Assembly: GCA_003402375.1 (NCBI GenBank) | Contig: QFXJ01000050.1 | Span: forward strand, 50,743 to 114,742 | DNA from: Candidatus Nitrotoga sp. CP45 | Lineage (GTDB): Bacteria > Pseudomonadota > Gammaproteobacteria > Burkholderiales > Gallionellaceae | Direction: 5' to 3' | Length of the DNA stretch: 64,000 nt | Part shown: piece by piece, positions 17,231-27,950 of the stretch | Numbering within the stretch: position 1 is the first letter of the stretch | How the letters are laid out: the number at the start of each line of letters is the position of its first letter | Notes under the pieces: model-generated | Databases searched by the model: none | The model's input: only the letters and a program-made list of their open reading frames with translations | What the model was told of the DNA's origin: nothing | Translations under genes and position numbers: made by a program

Positions 17231-18401
17231 ATCGTCCAACGGGATACAGCCCGTGGACTTGAGTTGGGTTTTGTCCTTGGACGGCCCCAATGTAGTGCTC
17301 CATCTGGAATTTAAGGCGCTCAATGCGCGCGCGATCTTGCATGAAGGCACGGAAGCGCACCGGATAAGTGGGGTAGTTGATAACCGGTCCGAATCCCTCC
17401 GGTGGTGACATGTCGCGCCGCACTGGCCATAGTCCGCGACCTTCTTGCATTTCTTTCGATAGCAGCCAACTCATGTAGAGCTTCGCTGCTGCCGGATGAC
17501 GTGCAGCCTTGAAGATGGCGCCCGTTTGAGGCCAGGTGAGAAAGCTGTCGTTTTTCGGCAGGATGAGCTTGGTCGGGCTGCCGGGAGGTGTGGTCAACGG
17601 GCTCGAGGCGGTAAAGGTTGCGGCCTTGTCGCCCTTCGCAACGACCAGGCGAGCCGGCACCGTACCACGAATCCATTGCACATCCTGCGTCATCAGCTGG
17701 TCCATATAGCCCCAGCCACGCTCGCTGATAATCCGGTCAAACTGGTACAGCACAGCATCGTCGTCGTGCGGATAGGTCAGGACGATTCGCCCTTTCCATT
17801 TGGGATCGAGATAGTCTAATGCGTCGCGTGGGGCTTCTGCTTCAGGGATCAGCCCGGTATTAATGATGTTGCTGAAACAAAAAACATTGACCGCAACGTA
17901 AGCCCCGTCAGGATCGCGAAAATCCGGGTAGACGTGCTCCCAGCCCAAAGGCTTGTAGAGCAGCAGATGCCCTTCTGCCTTCCAGCGGTCGTAGTCATGC
18001 AGGGTTTGCAGGTGCGCAACGTCGCATTCGAGCTTGCCGCGCGCAAGCTGATTGTCTATCCGTGCGTCGTGATATTTGCTGAGGTCGACGAGGATGCGGA
18101 TGTTCATGCCAGGAAAGCGTGTCTTGAAGGCCTGTTCGATGGCGGCCTGTGCATTGGGCAGATCCCCGCCCGCATAGACGATCAGGTCAGCGCCTTGGGC
18201 GAGGGCGGCTTTGTGCAGCTCGTCGAGCGTCCTTGTTTCCACTTCCGGGGTAAGCGGCGGCAGAAGCGGTGTTTCTTCGCTCGCCTGACTTGCAGTAGTC
18301 TGGGCGAATGCATGGCTTGATGTCTGAAGGGCCAGCGATCCTGCGAGCGTCAGTTGAATAAAATGTCGTCGGGAAAGTTTTGTCTGCGTCGATGCGTCCA
18401 T
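17229..18401 (-). CDS. Tat-exported ABC transporter solute-binding protein, family 1
   Basis: A 390-residue protein from the ATG at 18401, which has GAGAAGGA 9 bases ahead (a GTG 18 bases upstream is also in frame). The N-terminus has a twin-arginine motif (LSRRHFIQLTLAGSLAL), so it is probably exported folded. The body (DLIVYAGGDLPNAQAAIEQA, FPGMNIRILVDLS, LTYPHDDDAVLYQFD) is that of family 1 extracellular solute-binding proteins, close to iron- or spermidine-type binders. No permease or ATPase gene is adjacent. It lies in an apparent cassette between two attC-like elements. Confidence 0.8.
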   Translation of the reverse strand: MDASTQTKLSRRHFIQLTLAGSLALQTSSHAFAQTTASQASEETPLLPPLTPEVETRTLDELHKAALAQGADLIVYAGGDLPNAQAAIEQAFKTRFPGMNIRILVDLSKYHDARIDNQLARGKLECDVAHLQTLHDYDRWKAEGHLLLYKPLGWEHVYPDFRDPDGAYVAVNVFCFSNIINTGLIPEAEAPRDALDYLDPKWKGRIVLTYPHDDDAVLYQFDRIISERGWGYMDQLMTQDVQWIRGTVPARLVVAKGDKAATFTASSPLTTPPGSPTKLILPKNDSFLTWPQTGAIFKAARHPAAAKLYMSWLLSKEMQEGRGLWPVRRDMSPPEGFGPVINYPTYPVRFRAFMQDRARIERLKFQMEHYIGAVQGQNPTQVHGLYPVGR

Positions 18402-18431
18402 AGTGCGTTCCTTCTCCACGAAATATGAAAT

Positions 18432-18498
18432 GTTTAATGTTTGAATTCAAATGGCTGCGCGGCTTCTTGCGCAGATTCGGTGGAATGATGGGTTGGGC
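18432..18498 (-). other. attC site with degenerate R' box (after the SMR gene)
   Basis: On the minus strand GCCCAAC (a good RYYYAAC box) lies 4 bases after the SMR stop. An imperfect fold with the stem CTGCGC/GCGCAG follows, then GAATTCAAAC and ATTAAAC in the place of GTTRRRY. The G of the cleaved GTT triplet is A, so the site may no longer recombine well. Length 67 bp is normal. Confidence 0.6.
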
Positions 18499-18502
18499 AG
18501 CC

Positions 18503-18847
18503 TCACAAATGAGAAACTGTTTTAGAAAATAAGTTGAGAACGACAACCCCTGTCACGATCAATAAAAGACCAATGATTGCAGGAATATCCAACGCTTGCC
18601 CAAAGAAGGCCCATGCGATAAGAGCGATCAGTGCAACCCCTGCTCCGGACCAAATGGCATAAGCCACACCAATCGGAATAGTCTTGAGAGTGAGCGACAG
18701 AAAGTAAAAGGCGACTATGTAGCCCAAGGCAACGATGAGCGATGACCACAATGACCACAAATGAGTGAAACCTTCAGACGCCTTAAGTGCTGATGTGGCA
18801 ATTACCTTGCTGACAATAGCCACTGAAAGAAATATCCATTGTTGCAT
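18503..18847 (-). CDS. SMR family multidrug efflux-like protein with Lys at position 14
   Basis: A 114-residue four-helix membrane protein of the small multidrug resistance (EmrE/QacE) family; GAGGATC precedes the ATG at 18847. Motifs [32 protein letters not shown] and [15 protein letters not shown] are well conserved. Position 14, the membrane Glu that binds both proton and drug in all characterised members, is Lys (VSKVIATS; codon AAG where GAG is expected). The other residues look intact, so the gene is recently altered or has another role. It sits between two attC sites and is a typical cassette gene. Confidence 0.85.
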   Translation of the reverse strand: MQQWIFLSVAIVSKVIATSALKASEGFTHLWSLWSSLIVALGYIVAFYFLSLTLKTIPIGVAYAIWSGAGVALIALIAWAFFGQALDIPAIIGLLLIVTGVVVLNLFSKTVSHL

Positions 18848-18871
18848 TCGTATGATCCTCAGTATTGAGAC

Positions 18872-18949
18872 ATCCAACGCCTAAGTTCACAGAAAAAACC
18901 GGCGTAACGAAGCGAAGGCGGGTTTCCCCGATGCAACGCCTTGTTAGGC
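18872..18949 (-). other. Integron attC site (after the NYN gene)
   Basis: On the minus strand GCCTAAC (18943-18949) fits RYYYAAC and contains the stop codon of the NYN gene. The other end GTTGGAT (18872-18878) fits GTTRRRY. Between them AAGGCGTTGC and ACTTAGGC form the inner arms, with a 60-base imperfectly self-complementary centre. Total 78 bp. This is a canonical attC. Confidence 0.82.
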
Positions 18950-19630
18950 CTGCTGTGTTTGATTGGCATAAGAAACTTTAGTGCCGTTAATTTTAACGTG
19001 CCCTTTTTTTACTAACGCTCCAAGAACATCTTCGATATTTTGAGCAGGTATATCTTTGCCCAATTTAGAATGCAAGGTGCTTAATAGTGTTTTACGAGTT
19101 GTTGGTTTTGACGCTTTACCATTTATGACAAGTGTGATTGCTTTATCTACTAGTCCCGCATGAGCAGGTGAGGTGCCGCCACCTTTTTTCGGAGCTTCGA
19201 CTGAGATAGCAGGTTGAATAGGTGCAATAGTTTGCTGTGCTGTAGATGTTGCCGTTTGTGCCTGCAAGCAAGACATATCTTCAATTGATGCAGAGCGCGC
19301 ACTAAATATTTTCTTTGTTTTTAAGTGATGAATTAACGGGTCAAAACCTGAGTCTTTGGAAATTATGTGAAAAAATGCAGTAGGGTCGGCTGAAGATAAA
19401 ACACCAAGATAGTATGCAATATGGAAGTCAAGTGCATTTTTGCCTGATGCTTCGAGTGTGATTAACTCTACACGCTGTCCCAATTCTTGCATTGAAACGA
19501 AAAGTGATACAGGAAGTTTTGTGTTGTTTGCACCAAGAAATATGCAAACTTTGAAATGCTCGCTCTTTAGCAGTGCCAAAGATGGTACTTGAACATTTTC
19601 ATAATCTACGAAGACGTAATTTGTTCTCAT
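18944..19630 (-). CDS. NYN/PIN-like domain protein (integron cassette gene)
   Basis: A 228-residue protein. Residues 1-115 form a NYN (PIN-like nuclease) domain: VFVDYENVQ at the start supplies the first acidic site, followed by KNALDFHIAYYLG and SKDSGFDPLI with further conserved Asp residues. A Gln/Thr/Pro-rich linker (about 120-150) leads to a C-terminal winged-helix-like segment (about 155-222) with many Lys, suited to nucleic-acid binding. NYN proteins are RNA-processing nucleases in general; this one's target is unknown. Its stop codon lies inside the attC box, as is typical of cassettes. Confidence 0.83.
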   Translation of the reverse strand: MRTNYVFVDYENVQVPSLALLKSEHFKVCIFLGANNTKLPVSLFVSMQELGQRVELITLEASGKNALDFHIAYYLGVLSSADPTAFFHIISKDSGFDPLIHHLKTKKIFSARSASIEDMSCLQAQTATSTAQQTIAPIQPAISVEAPKKGGGTSPAHAGLVDKAITLVINGKASKPTTRKTLLSTLHSKLGKDIPAQNIEDVLGALVKKGHVKINGTKVSYANQTQQA

Positions 19631-19648
19631 AGTCTGCCCATTTTTAAG

Positions 19649-19859
19649 CCCTAACGTCGGTAAATGGCGGTAAATGGCATGGTAAATGGGGTCAGACTCG
19701 ATTTAATCTTCAAGTTATTCAAATTAAATCGAATCTGACCCCAATTCCAATTCCGCCATAGTTACGTGCCATGCCCGGCACACACGTTTAAGGTAAGGGG
19801 CTGGCTGGAGGCGGGCGAAGCCCGCTGTAAGCCAGTCCCGCTTGACCGCAATGTTAGGT
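19649..19859 (-). other. Integron attC site split by a REP-like insertion
   Basis: On the minus strand ACCTAAC (19853-19859) follows the DUF2971 stop. A long attC stem (GGGACTGGCTTACAGCGGGC, TTCG, GCCCGC and AGCCAGCCCC) runs to TTAAACGTG near 19784. There the expected GTTRRRY box is missing. A GTTAGGG box next to the following gene is found at 19649-19655. The roughly 130 bases between hold the REP-like hairpin. The simplest reading is an insertion within the AACG/GTTAGG end of the site. Confidence 0.6.
19659..19742. repeat. REP-like hairpin with GGTAAATGG repeats
   Basis: Three copies of GGTAAATGG at 19659-19690 lead into a 20-bp arm (GGGGTCAGACTCGATTTAAT, 19688-19707) paired with its complement at 19723-19742 with one mismatch and a 15-base loop. 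The first arm with its flank (19682-19710) recurs exactly at 21125-21153. Such GGGGTCAGA hairpins resemble REP elements mobilised by RAYT (Y1) transposases; no RAYT gene is in the window. Confidence 0.7.
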
Positions 19860-19860
19860 T

Positions 19861-20685
19861 TCATATCGACGGTCGAACATTGATTTCGCTCCGCTTTAGG
19901 ACCGCGCTAGGCGCAAACTTATCCAGTAATGTCCGAGCTACTACCTCTTGTGCTGCTGATGCACAGGGGCCGAGCACAACTTCCATGCCATCGAAACTGG
20001 TTTCATCTAGGGGAACGAAGATGGCGGTCTGCTGAATGGGAAATGCGACGAGATCTAGGGCTGGGTGAGAGAGCGGATTCGGCTCTTGAAGAATTGCTTC
20101 TGAAAAGGTTGCCAACACCTTGTAGCGCCATTCTTCCTCGAATGCCCAATAAGTGTTTTTTACCATCCCGAGATCATGTAGTTGAACCGTCCACCGGTCG
20201 CCTTCGTCGAGCAAGCATGGGCCATTGCGGAAAGCGTGATCGTCCGTGTAGTAAACTTTGTTTGGGCCAGTGACATAGTAAGAAACTATGCCCATGCCGT
20301 TGTTTGCTCTTGTGATTTCGATCTTCCCGTCAATCCTCTGCATTGCACCGCCTTTGTCAAATATCGTAGGCGCGTGCCGTCCGGCAAAAGGATTATTAGG
20401 TAGCTTGATACGCACCCCTTGAAGGCTAGGCGCATACATACGCCACATGGCCAACGACTCTCTGGGCTGTGCTGTCCAACATGACGCAAAAATTAGAGTG
20501 GAAGCATTCGGTAAGTCACTGGCTGAAGCTTCCTCTGGATCGTTCACTCCATCAAGTCTTGTAAATCGTAACGTCCGATTTGAGAGAACGAGAGCAAGTG
20601 TTTCTATGGACGTGTAGTGGTAGAGGCAATCGGGAAGGCCCGTAATCCCCATAACATCCCTCATGAAATCGTCGGTGTAGAACAT
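19861..20685 (-). CDS. DUF2971 family protein (integron cassette gene)
   Basis: A 274-residue cytoplasmic protein. The N-terminal LYHYTSIETLALVLSNRTLR and the following NDPEE and SLAMWRMYAP motifs define DUF2971, a family frequent in cassettes and defence-rich islands but without known biochemical activity. The ATG lies 3 bases from a GTTAGGT box (minus strand, 20689-20695), the recombined end of a preceding site, and the stop is beside the attC at 19853. No full attC or attI can be recognised further upstream on the minus strand. Confidence 0.82.
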   Translation of the reverse strand: MFYTDDFMRDVMGITGLPDCLYHYTSIETLALVLSNRTLRFTRLDGVNDPEEASASDLPNASTLIFASCWTAQPRESLAMWRMYAPSLQGVRIKLPNNPFAGRHAPTIFDKGGAMQRIDGKIEITRANNGMGIVSYYVTGPNKVYYTDDHAFRNGPCLLDEGDRWTVQLHDLGMVKNTYWAFEEEWRYKVLATFSEAILQEPNPLSHPALDLVAFPIQQTAIFVPLDETSFDGMEVVLGPCASAAQEVVARTLLDKFAPSAVLKRSEINVRPSI

Positions 20686-20688
20686 GAA

Positions 20689-20695
20689 ACCTAAC
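20689..20695 (-). other. GTTRRRY recombination box at the cassette start
   Basis: GTTAGGT on the minus strand, 3 bases ahead of the DUF2971 ATG, fits the R' consensus and marks the 5' boundary of that cassette. No partner RYYYAAC box is found within 90 bases, so the preceding attC or attI seems deleted. Confidence 0.5.
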
Positions 20696-20878
20696 GACGC
20701 TGTAGAAAAACCCCATTCTGAACACCTGATTCAGCTTTGGGTAGAAATTTTTCAAACCAAACCGTCATCTTCATTTCCTGCTCCCTGTTCTTTTCTCGAA
20801 CATCCTCATTGCAGACCAAGCTAGTTTGACAGGCATATGCATGCGATGCATAGGCGAGGATGCATCCTCCTGGCATCC

Positions 20879-21085
20879 TTATCTCGCATAACCGTGGTTT
20901 GCTAGTTTTTCAACATTATGTACCAGGCAGTACAGTTTCCACTGCCCATCCACCTTGGCTTTTCCGCGCAGCGTAAAGCAGTGCAATCGCTTGTTGCTGC
21001 GCAGGTTGCCAAATACCGGTTCCACTGTTGCAAATCGGCGTGTGATCATCTCTCGGCCCGTTTCCGAATCAATTTTCACCTTCAT
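20879..21085 (-). pseudogene. IS1182-like transposase C-terminal relic (right copy)
   Basis: A 68-codon frame reading RFATVEPVFGNLRSNKRLHC, then FTLRGKAKVDGQWKL and ending VHNVEKLANHGYAR. This is the C-terminal end of IS1182-family DDE transposases (FATVEPVFGN, FTLRG, KVDGQWK). The DDE core is absent, so the element is dead. It is in the same orientation as the left relic at 16505-16620, and together they flank the cassette block. Confidence 0.75.
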
Positions 21086-21109
21086 CCGGTCGGTAGAGTA
21101 AATGGTAAG

Positions 21110-21153
21110 TAAATGGGGTCATAAGTAAATGGGGTCAGACTCGATTTAATCTT
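21110..21153. repeat. Partial copies of the REP-like arm
   Basis: GTAAATGGGGTC at 21110-21120 is followed by an exact 29-base repeat of the 19682-19710 arm (GTAAATGGGGTCAGACTCGA and on to TTTAATCTT). The complementary arm is missing, so it is a half element. It abuts the right transposase relic. Confidence 0.7.
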
Positions 21154-21383
21154 CCCTCCAATTTATCACCTTTGATAATTCATTGTTTTAATTGAAGGAA
21201 AAGGCTGCATCGCGCCCAAGTTTAGCTGATAAATGCACCATTTTATTCTCGTTGTGCACCATTTTCATTTCCCCGTCCAACTAACTCGGGGGCTATAAAT
21301 ACATGAGCTAGCAATCTTACAACAATAGCAGCCTAGCGAAATTTTTTCCTGCGAGCTGATTTTTTAATGTTCTTTTGGTTGAG

Positions 21384-24070
21384 TCAATCATGCTTGTGCG
21401 GTTGCAAAAGCTTTGCGACCAAGCCACTCCAGCCGGTTTGATGCGAAGCGCCCACCCCACAACCAGTGTCACCATGAAAATACTCATGGAATAAAATGTA
21501 GTCTCGGAAGTGTGGGTCTTCTTGAAATTTTGTTTGATCGCCAAACACCGGTCGCCGCCCTGAACCATCGCGTTTGAATAAACGCGTCAAGCGCAGCGCC
21601 AGTTCGTCGGCAACGGCATGAATGGAGAGCATGTTTCCAGAACCGGTAGGACATTCAATCTTGAATGCATCTCCGTAAAATTCGGCGAAACGGCGCAGCG
21701 AAGTCACCAACAAATAATTGACCGGGAACCAGATTGGGCCGCGCCAGTTGGAATTGCCGCCGAACGCCCCCGATTCCGATTCAGCCGGTTGGTAACTGAC
21801 ACTCATCGAATCGTCGATGCTGTTGAAGACATAGGGCGCATCTTTATGGGCGCGCGAAAGTGACCGTATGCCATAGTCAGAAAGAAATTCAGTCTCATCC
21901 AGCATGCGTCGCAAGAGGGCTTTCGTACGGTGGCCGCGCAGCAACGAGAGCAGCTGACGGTTGCCCCGTCCCGGCTCCTGCCAGCGGGAAACAAGCGCTG
22001 CCAATTCAGGGCGGTTTTTCATGAACCATTCCAGCCGCCGTTTGAAATCCGGCAGCCGATCAAGTATCTCCGGCTCGATAATCTCCACGGCATAAAGCGG
22101 GATGAGGCCCACCATAGAGCGGGCCTTGAGTGGCGTCATTTCGCCATCGGGGGTGCGCAGCACATCGTAAAAAAATTGATCCTCCTCGTCCCACAGGCCA
22201 ACGCCCTGATCGCCGATGTTGTTCATTGCCTGCGTGATGTACAGAAAGTGCTCAAAAAACTTGGTGGCAATATCCTCATAGGTGCGATTGTGCTGCGCCA
22301 ACTCAAGCGCGATTCGCATCAGGTTGAGCGCATACATGGCCATCCAGCTGGTGCCGTCGGCCTGGTTGATATAACCGCCGGTAGGTAGCGGCGCACTACG
22401 GTCAAACACGCCGATGTTATCCAAGCCGAGGAAGCCGCCCTGAAACACATTGTGTCCATCAGCATCCTTGCGGTTGACCCACCAAGTAAAGTTCAGCACT
22501 AGCATGTGCAACTCGCGCTCAAGAAAATCCAGGTCGCCACTACCGTTGTTGGCATCGCGCTCGGCCTTGTATACCTCCCACACAGCCCATGCATGTACCG
22601 GCGGATTCACGTCACCGAAAGCCCATTCGTAAGCGGGAATCTGCCCATTCGGGTGCATGTACCAAACGCGCGTCATCAGCAAAAGTTGATTCTTGGCGAA
22701 TACCGGATCGATGTCCGCCATCGTGACGCAGTGGAAAGCCAGATCCCATGCGGCATACCAGGGATATTCCCATTTGTCGGGCATCGAAATGATGTCTGCA
22801 TTATTCAAATGTTGCCATTCACTGTTTCGTCCGTTGTGTCGTTCCTTAGGCGGTGCGGGCATGCTCGGATCACCTTTCAGCCATATCGGAATATCGATGT
22901 AGTAAAACTGCTTGCTCCAGATCATGCCGGCAAAGGCCTGACGTTGGATCAGGCGCGCATCTTCATCAGCTATATCGGCTTGCAGCACGGCATAGAATTC
23001 ATCAGCCTCGGCCCGGCGCAAATTAAAAATAGAATCGAAATCCTTGAAGGGACGCGTGTTCGCAGCACGGGTGAGACGCAAGCGAACCTCAATCTTCCCA
23101 TGTGCCGGTATTGTAAAAATGAAGTGTCCTGCCGCTTTGGTGCCGCTTTGCAACGGATTGACGGCATGGGGATTGCCATGAACGACGTGTTCGTGAAAGG
23201 CATCCTTGAAATGGCCTTTACTTTCTGTGCCATACAAGCGTTGTACGTTGGTCTCGTTATCGCAGAACAATAATTCCTTCGCACCATCGAAGTAGCCGTA
23301 ATAAGTGCCCAATTTTTTGTGCTGCAACACGATGGCATCCTGTCCAGAGATTGATATTTCCGGCTTCTCGATTTGTCCATCCCATACCCACTCGTTCCTG
23401 AACCATAGCTGCGGCAGAATGTGCAGCGGTGCGTCGTCGGGGCCACGATTGTGTGCGGTAACCCGCATCAAAATATCGTGCGGATCGGCCTTGGCATACT
23501 CCACGAGTACATCGAAGTAGCGGTCATCGGCAAAGGTGCCGGTATCAATTAGTTCGAATTCCGGCATGTCCTTGCCACGCCGCCCGTTTTCTTCCACCAG
23601 CCATGCGTAGGGATAGGTCTGCTGGGGATATTTGTAGAGCATCTTCAGGTAAGAGTGGGTCGGTGTGGCATCCAGGTAGTAATACAGTTCTTTAACATCT
23701 TCGCCGTGGTTGCCCTCACTGTTGGTCAATCCGAACAGGCGTTCTTTCAGAATCGGATCGCGCCCGTTCCACAGTGCCAGCCCCAAACATAAGTGCTGGA
23801 ATTTGTCGCTGATTCCGGCGATGCCATCTTCACCCCAACGATAGGCGCGACTGCGTGCGTGATCGTGGCTGAAATATTCCCAGGCTTCACCGTGCGGACT
23901 GTAGTCCTCACGGACCGTTCCCCATTGGCGTTCGCTCACGTAAGGCCCCCACCTGGACCATTCCGGCTCTTCTTTTTCCCGCGCGATGAGCCGTTTCTTT
24001 TCCTTGCTGAGGGGTGCGTTCCGGCTGCTCTGTTTTTTTGGATGTAATTTGCGCGGAGCCGATGCGGTGG

Positions 24071-24074
<4 letters not shown>
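21384..24074 (-). CDS. GH63-like glucosidase (MGH1-type glycoside hydrolase)
   Basis: An 896-residue cytoplasmic protein with no signal peptide. The N-terminus is a basic tail (about 1-30) followed by EWSRWGPYVSERQWGTVRED, the conserved opening of bacterial GH63-like glucosidases. A beta-sandwich N-domain (to about 400) precedes an (alpha/alpha)6 barrel with the motifs WEYPWYAAWDLAFHCV, GGFLGLDNIGVFDR and NWRGPIWFPVNYLL, which include the acidic residues expected for an inverting hydrolase. The ATG overlaps the stop of the debranching-type gene as ATGA, so both enzymes act together, probably on alpha-glucans or a glucosyl-glycerate-like solute. Confidence 0.85.
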
Positions 24075-26116
<2,042 letters not shown>

Positions 26117-26328
26117 TCGTTTTCGGTATGTTACAGAACTGTCTGGCTCTATTTCTTCAGCCTACTTCGCGCAGACGGATATAATCAACCAATATAAATC
26201 CCATCGCCACCTCTCTAAATACACAAAAAAGAAGGGGCTCATTTAACTATTCAGCGACATCCATAACTTCTGTAAGAATAATGCAGTTCCCACCCCCTCA
26301 ATTTATCTCGACCGTATTACTATAAAAC

Positions 26329-27087
26329 ATGCCCGATATTTTTATGCTCAAGGCAATCGTCAAAACAATCATCCTGCCTCCCACAGGATTGCTGTTAATT
26401 ATTCTCTTTGGCCTGTTTCTGGTAAATAGATTTCTGCGGACAGGCAGAGCAATCGCAATTATTGCAACGGTCTACCTGCTGGCACTGTCCACCCCCTTTG
26501 CTTCGTATCAACTGATGCACTTTCTCGACACATCACCTCCGCTCGACCTCAATGAAGCACGTCGCGCCCAAGCCATCGTGATCCTCGGTGGCGGAATTCG
26601 CAATAATGCGTTGGAGTACGGTGGGGACACATTGGGGCGACTGACCCTCGAACGCGTGCGTTACGGCGCGCGGGTCGCAAAGAATACCGGGTTGCCAGTG
26701 CTGGTCGCCGGTGGATCGGTACTGGGCGGTGAAACAGAAGCAAAATTAATGCGGGAAGCCCTGGAAAACGAGTTCGGAATCAAAGTTCGCTGGAGTGAAG
26801 ATAAATCGCGAAACACACGCGAAAATGCGGCATTCTCTACCGCAATGCTGGCAAAAGATAACATTCGGCATGTCGTGCTCGTCACACACAGCTTTGACAT
26901 GCCACGGGCAAAAGCGGAATTCATTACTTCGGGATTACTGGTGGTTGCGGCCCCTACCGGAATTTTAAATGGCAATCTCGAATGGCCATCGGATTATTTG
27001 CCGGGAATCGGCGGATTGCAGGCAAGTTACTACGTTTGTTATGAGCTTTTGGCGAAACTTGTCATGCGGATAACGCTCTTTCAATAA
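26329..27087 (+). CDS. YdcF/ElyC family protein (DUF218)
   Basis: A 252-residue protein with two N-terminal membrane helices (residues 8-30 and 40-60) followed by a soluble DUF218 domain. The motifs AIVILGGGIR, RVRYGARVAKNTGLPVLVAG, ENAAFS and VLVTHSFDMPRA are those of the SanA/ElyC/YdcF family. ElyC and SanA affect envelope and peptidoglycan precursor metabolism in E. coli; the reaction is unknown. The ATG at 26329 lacks a clear ribosome-binding site, and a second ATG at 26344 is possible. It is transcribed away from the glucosidase pair. Confidence 0.82.
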   Translation: MPDIFMLKAIVKTIILPPTGLLLIILFGLFLVNRFLRTGRAIAIIATVYLLALSTPFASYQLMHFLDTSPPLDLNEARRAQAIVILGGGIRNNALEYGGDTLGRLTLERVRYGARVAKNTGLPVLVAGGSVLGGETEAKLMREALENEFGIKVRWSEDKSRNTRENAAFSTAMLAKDNIRHVVLVTHSFDMPRAKAEFITSGLLVVAAPTGILNGNLEWPSDYLPGIGGLQASYYVCYELLAKLVMRITLFQ

Positions 27088-27160
27088 AGTGAACCCGTTT
27101 AGGGGTGCCCTTAAATCTGTTCTGACAATGTACTTATAAAGTGGGCATTACCAACTTGCT

Positions 27161-27916
27161 TCAGCGCTTCAAACTGCCACAGATGCGCAACATCTGTGCA
27201 CGATCAAGGTTCTTCGCTAATGCCACTTGGCGGTTATTGCATTCTTGAACTGGCAGGCGGCCTTGATACTTTTCCATAAACTTGGCACTAAATGCAGCGT
27301 ACTTCTCACAATAATTTCCGCGCGATTGATGGGCTATTAAAATATCGTTGCATACCGCCAATTTGAATCCAGCCAAATAGGCTGCGAAGGTAAAGTCGAT
27401 GTCATAGATATGGAAGCCATCGAAATTTTGTTCATCGAAGCGTACTTCATTCACCACCCGCCGATTCACGGCAAAGAAAAATCCGTCCAAAGCTTGAATT
27501 CCTTCAACAGCCACCGCATTTACCCCACCCCACACCGATAAGTCGAAGCGATCGCTGGGCCATACATCAGCGGAAACCGGGTAGGCAACAGTACCGTGCA
27601 AGTAGGGATCTCCCGCGAATCCCCAGTTGCTAGCGACTAAATGATTTGTACCAGCGCAACCAACCACATCATAAACTTGTAGATATTGGCGCAACCGGGG
27701 ATAAAAATCGCGCGAGATTATCTCGATGTCATCATGGCAAAAAATCAGGATGTCGCCCCGGCTTTGGGTGATGCCACGGTTATAGCCTTCGCAAAGTGAC
27801 TGCGCGTCATGGATGCCGATTATTTCAAATGGCACGTTCACCAGTAGTTCCGCGTAATTTTTCGAGATGAACGCGAATTTTTCTGGGCTGATGCTGCAAA
27901 TGACAATTGAAAGCAT
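27161..27916 (-). CDS. Glycosyltransferase, GT2/StrF-like
   Basis: About 251 residues from the ATG at 27916, which has GAGG 9 bases ahead; in-frame starts at 27931 and 27961 would add 5 to 15 residues. The protein starts MLSIVICSISPEKF and carries NRGITQSRGDILIFCHDDIE, the nucleotide-sugar-binding DxD-like site, and later LDGFFFAVNRRV and YDIDFTFAAYLAG. This is the StrF/Glyco_tranf_2_5 branch of the GT-A fold. It lies 34 bases after the TPR-GT41 gene on the same strand, so it is probably part of the same glycosylation locus. Donor and acceptor are unknown. Confidence 0.82.
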   Translation of the reverse strand: MLSIVICSISPEKFAFISKNYAELLVNVPFEIIGIHDAQSLCEGYNRGITQSRGDILIFCHDDIEIISRDFYPRLRQYLQVYDVVGCAGTNHLVASNWGFAGDPYLHGTVAYPVSADVWPSDRFDLSVWGGVNAVAVEGIQALDGFFFAVNRRVVNEVRFDEQNFDGFHIYDIDFTFAAYLAGFKLAVCNDILIAHQSRGNYCEKYAAFSAKFMEKYQGRLPVQECNNRQVALAKNLDRAQMLRICGSLKR

Positions 27917-27950
27917 GTTATTGAGCCTCATATCAACCGAGATATGGCCA

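Noticed and set aside
20691..20876. 61-codon minus-strand frame ahead of the DUF2971 cassette, considered as an integrase remnant or attI
   Set aside because: No integrase motif and no RYYYAAC partner box could be seen.
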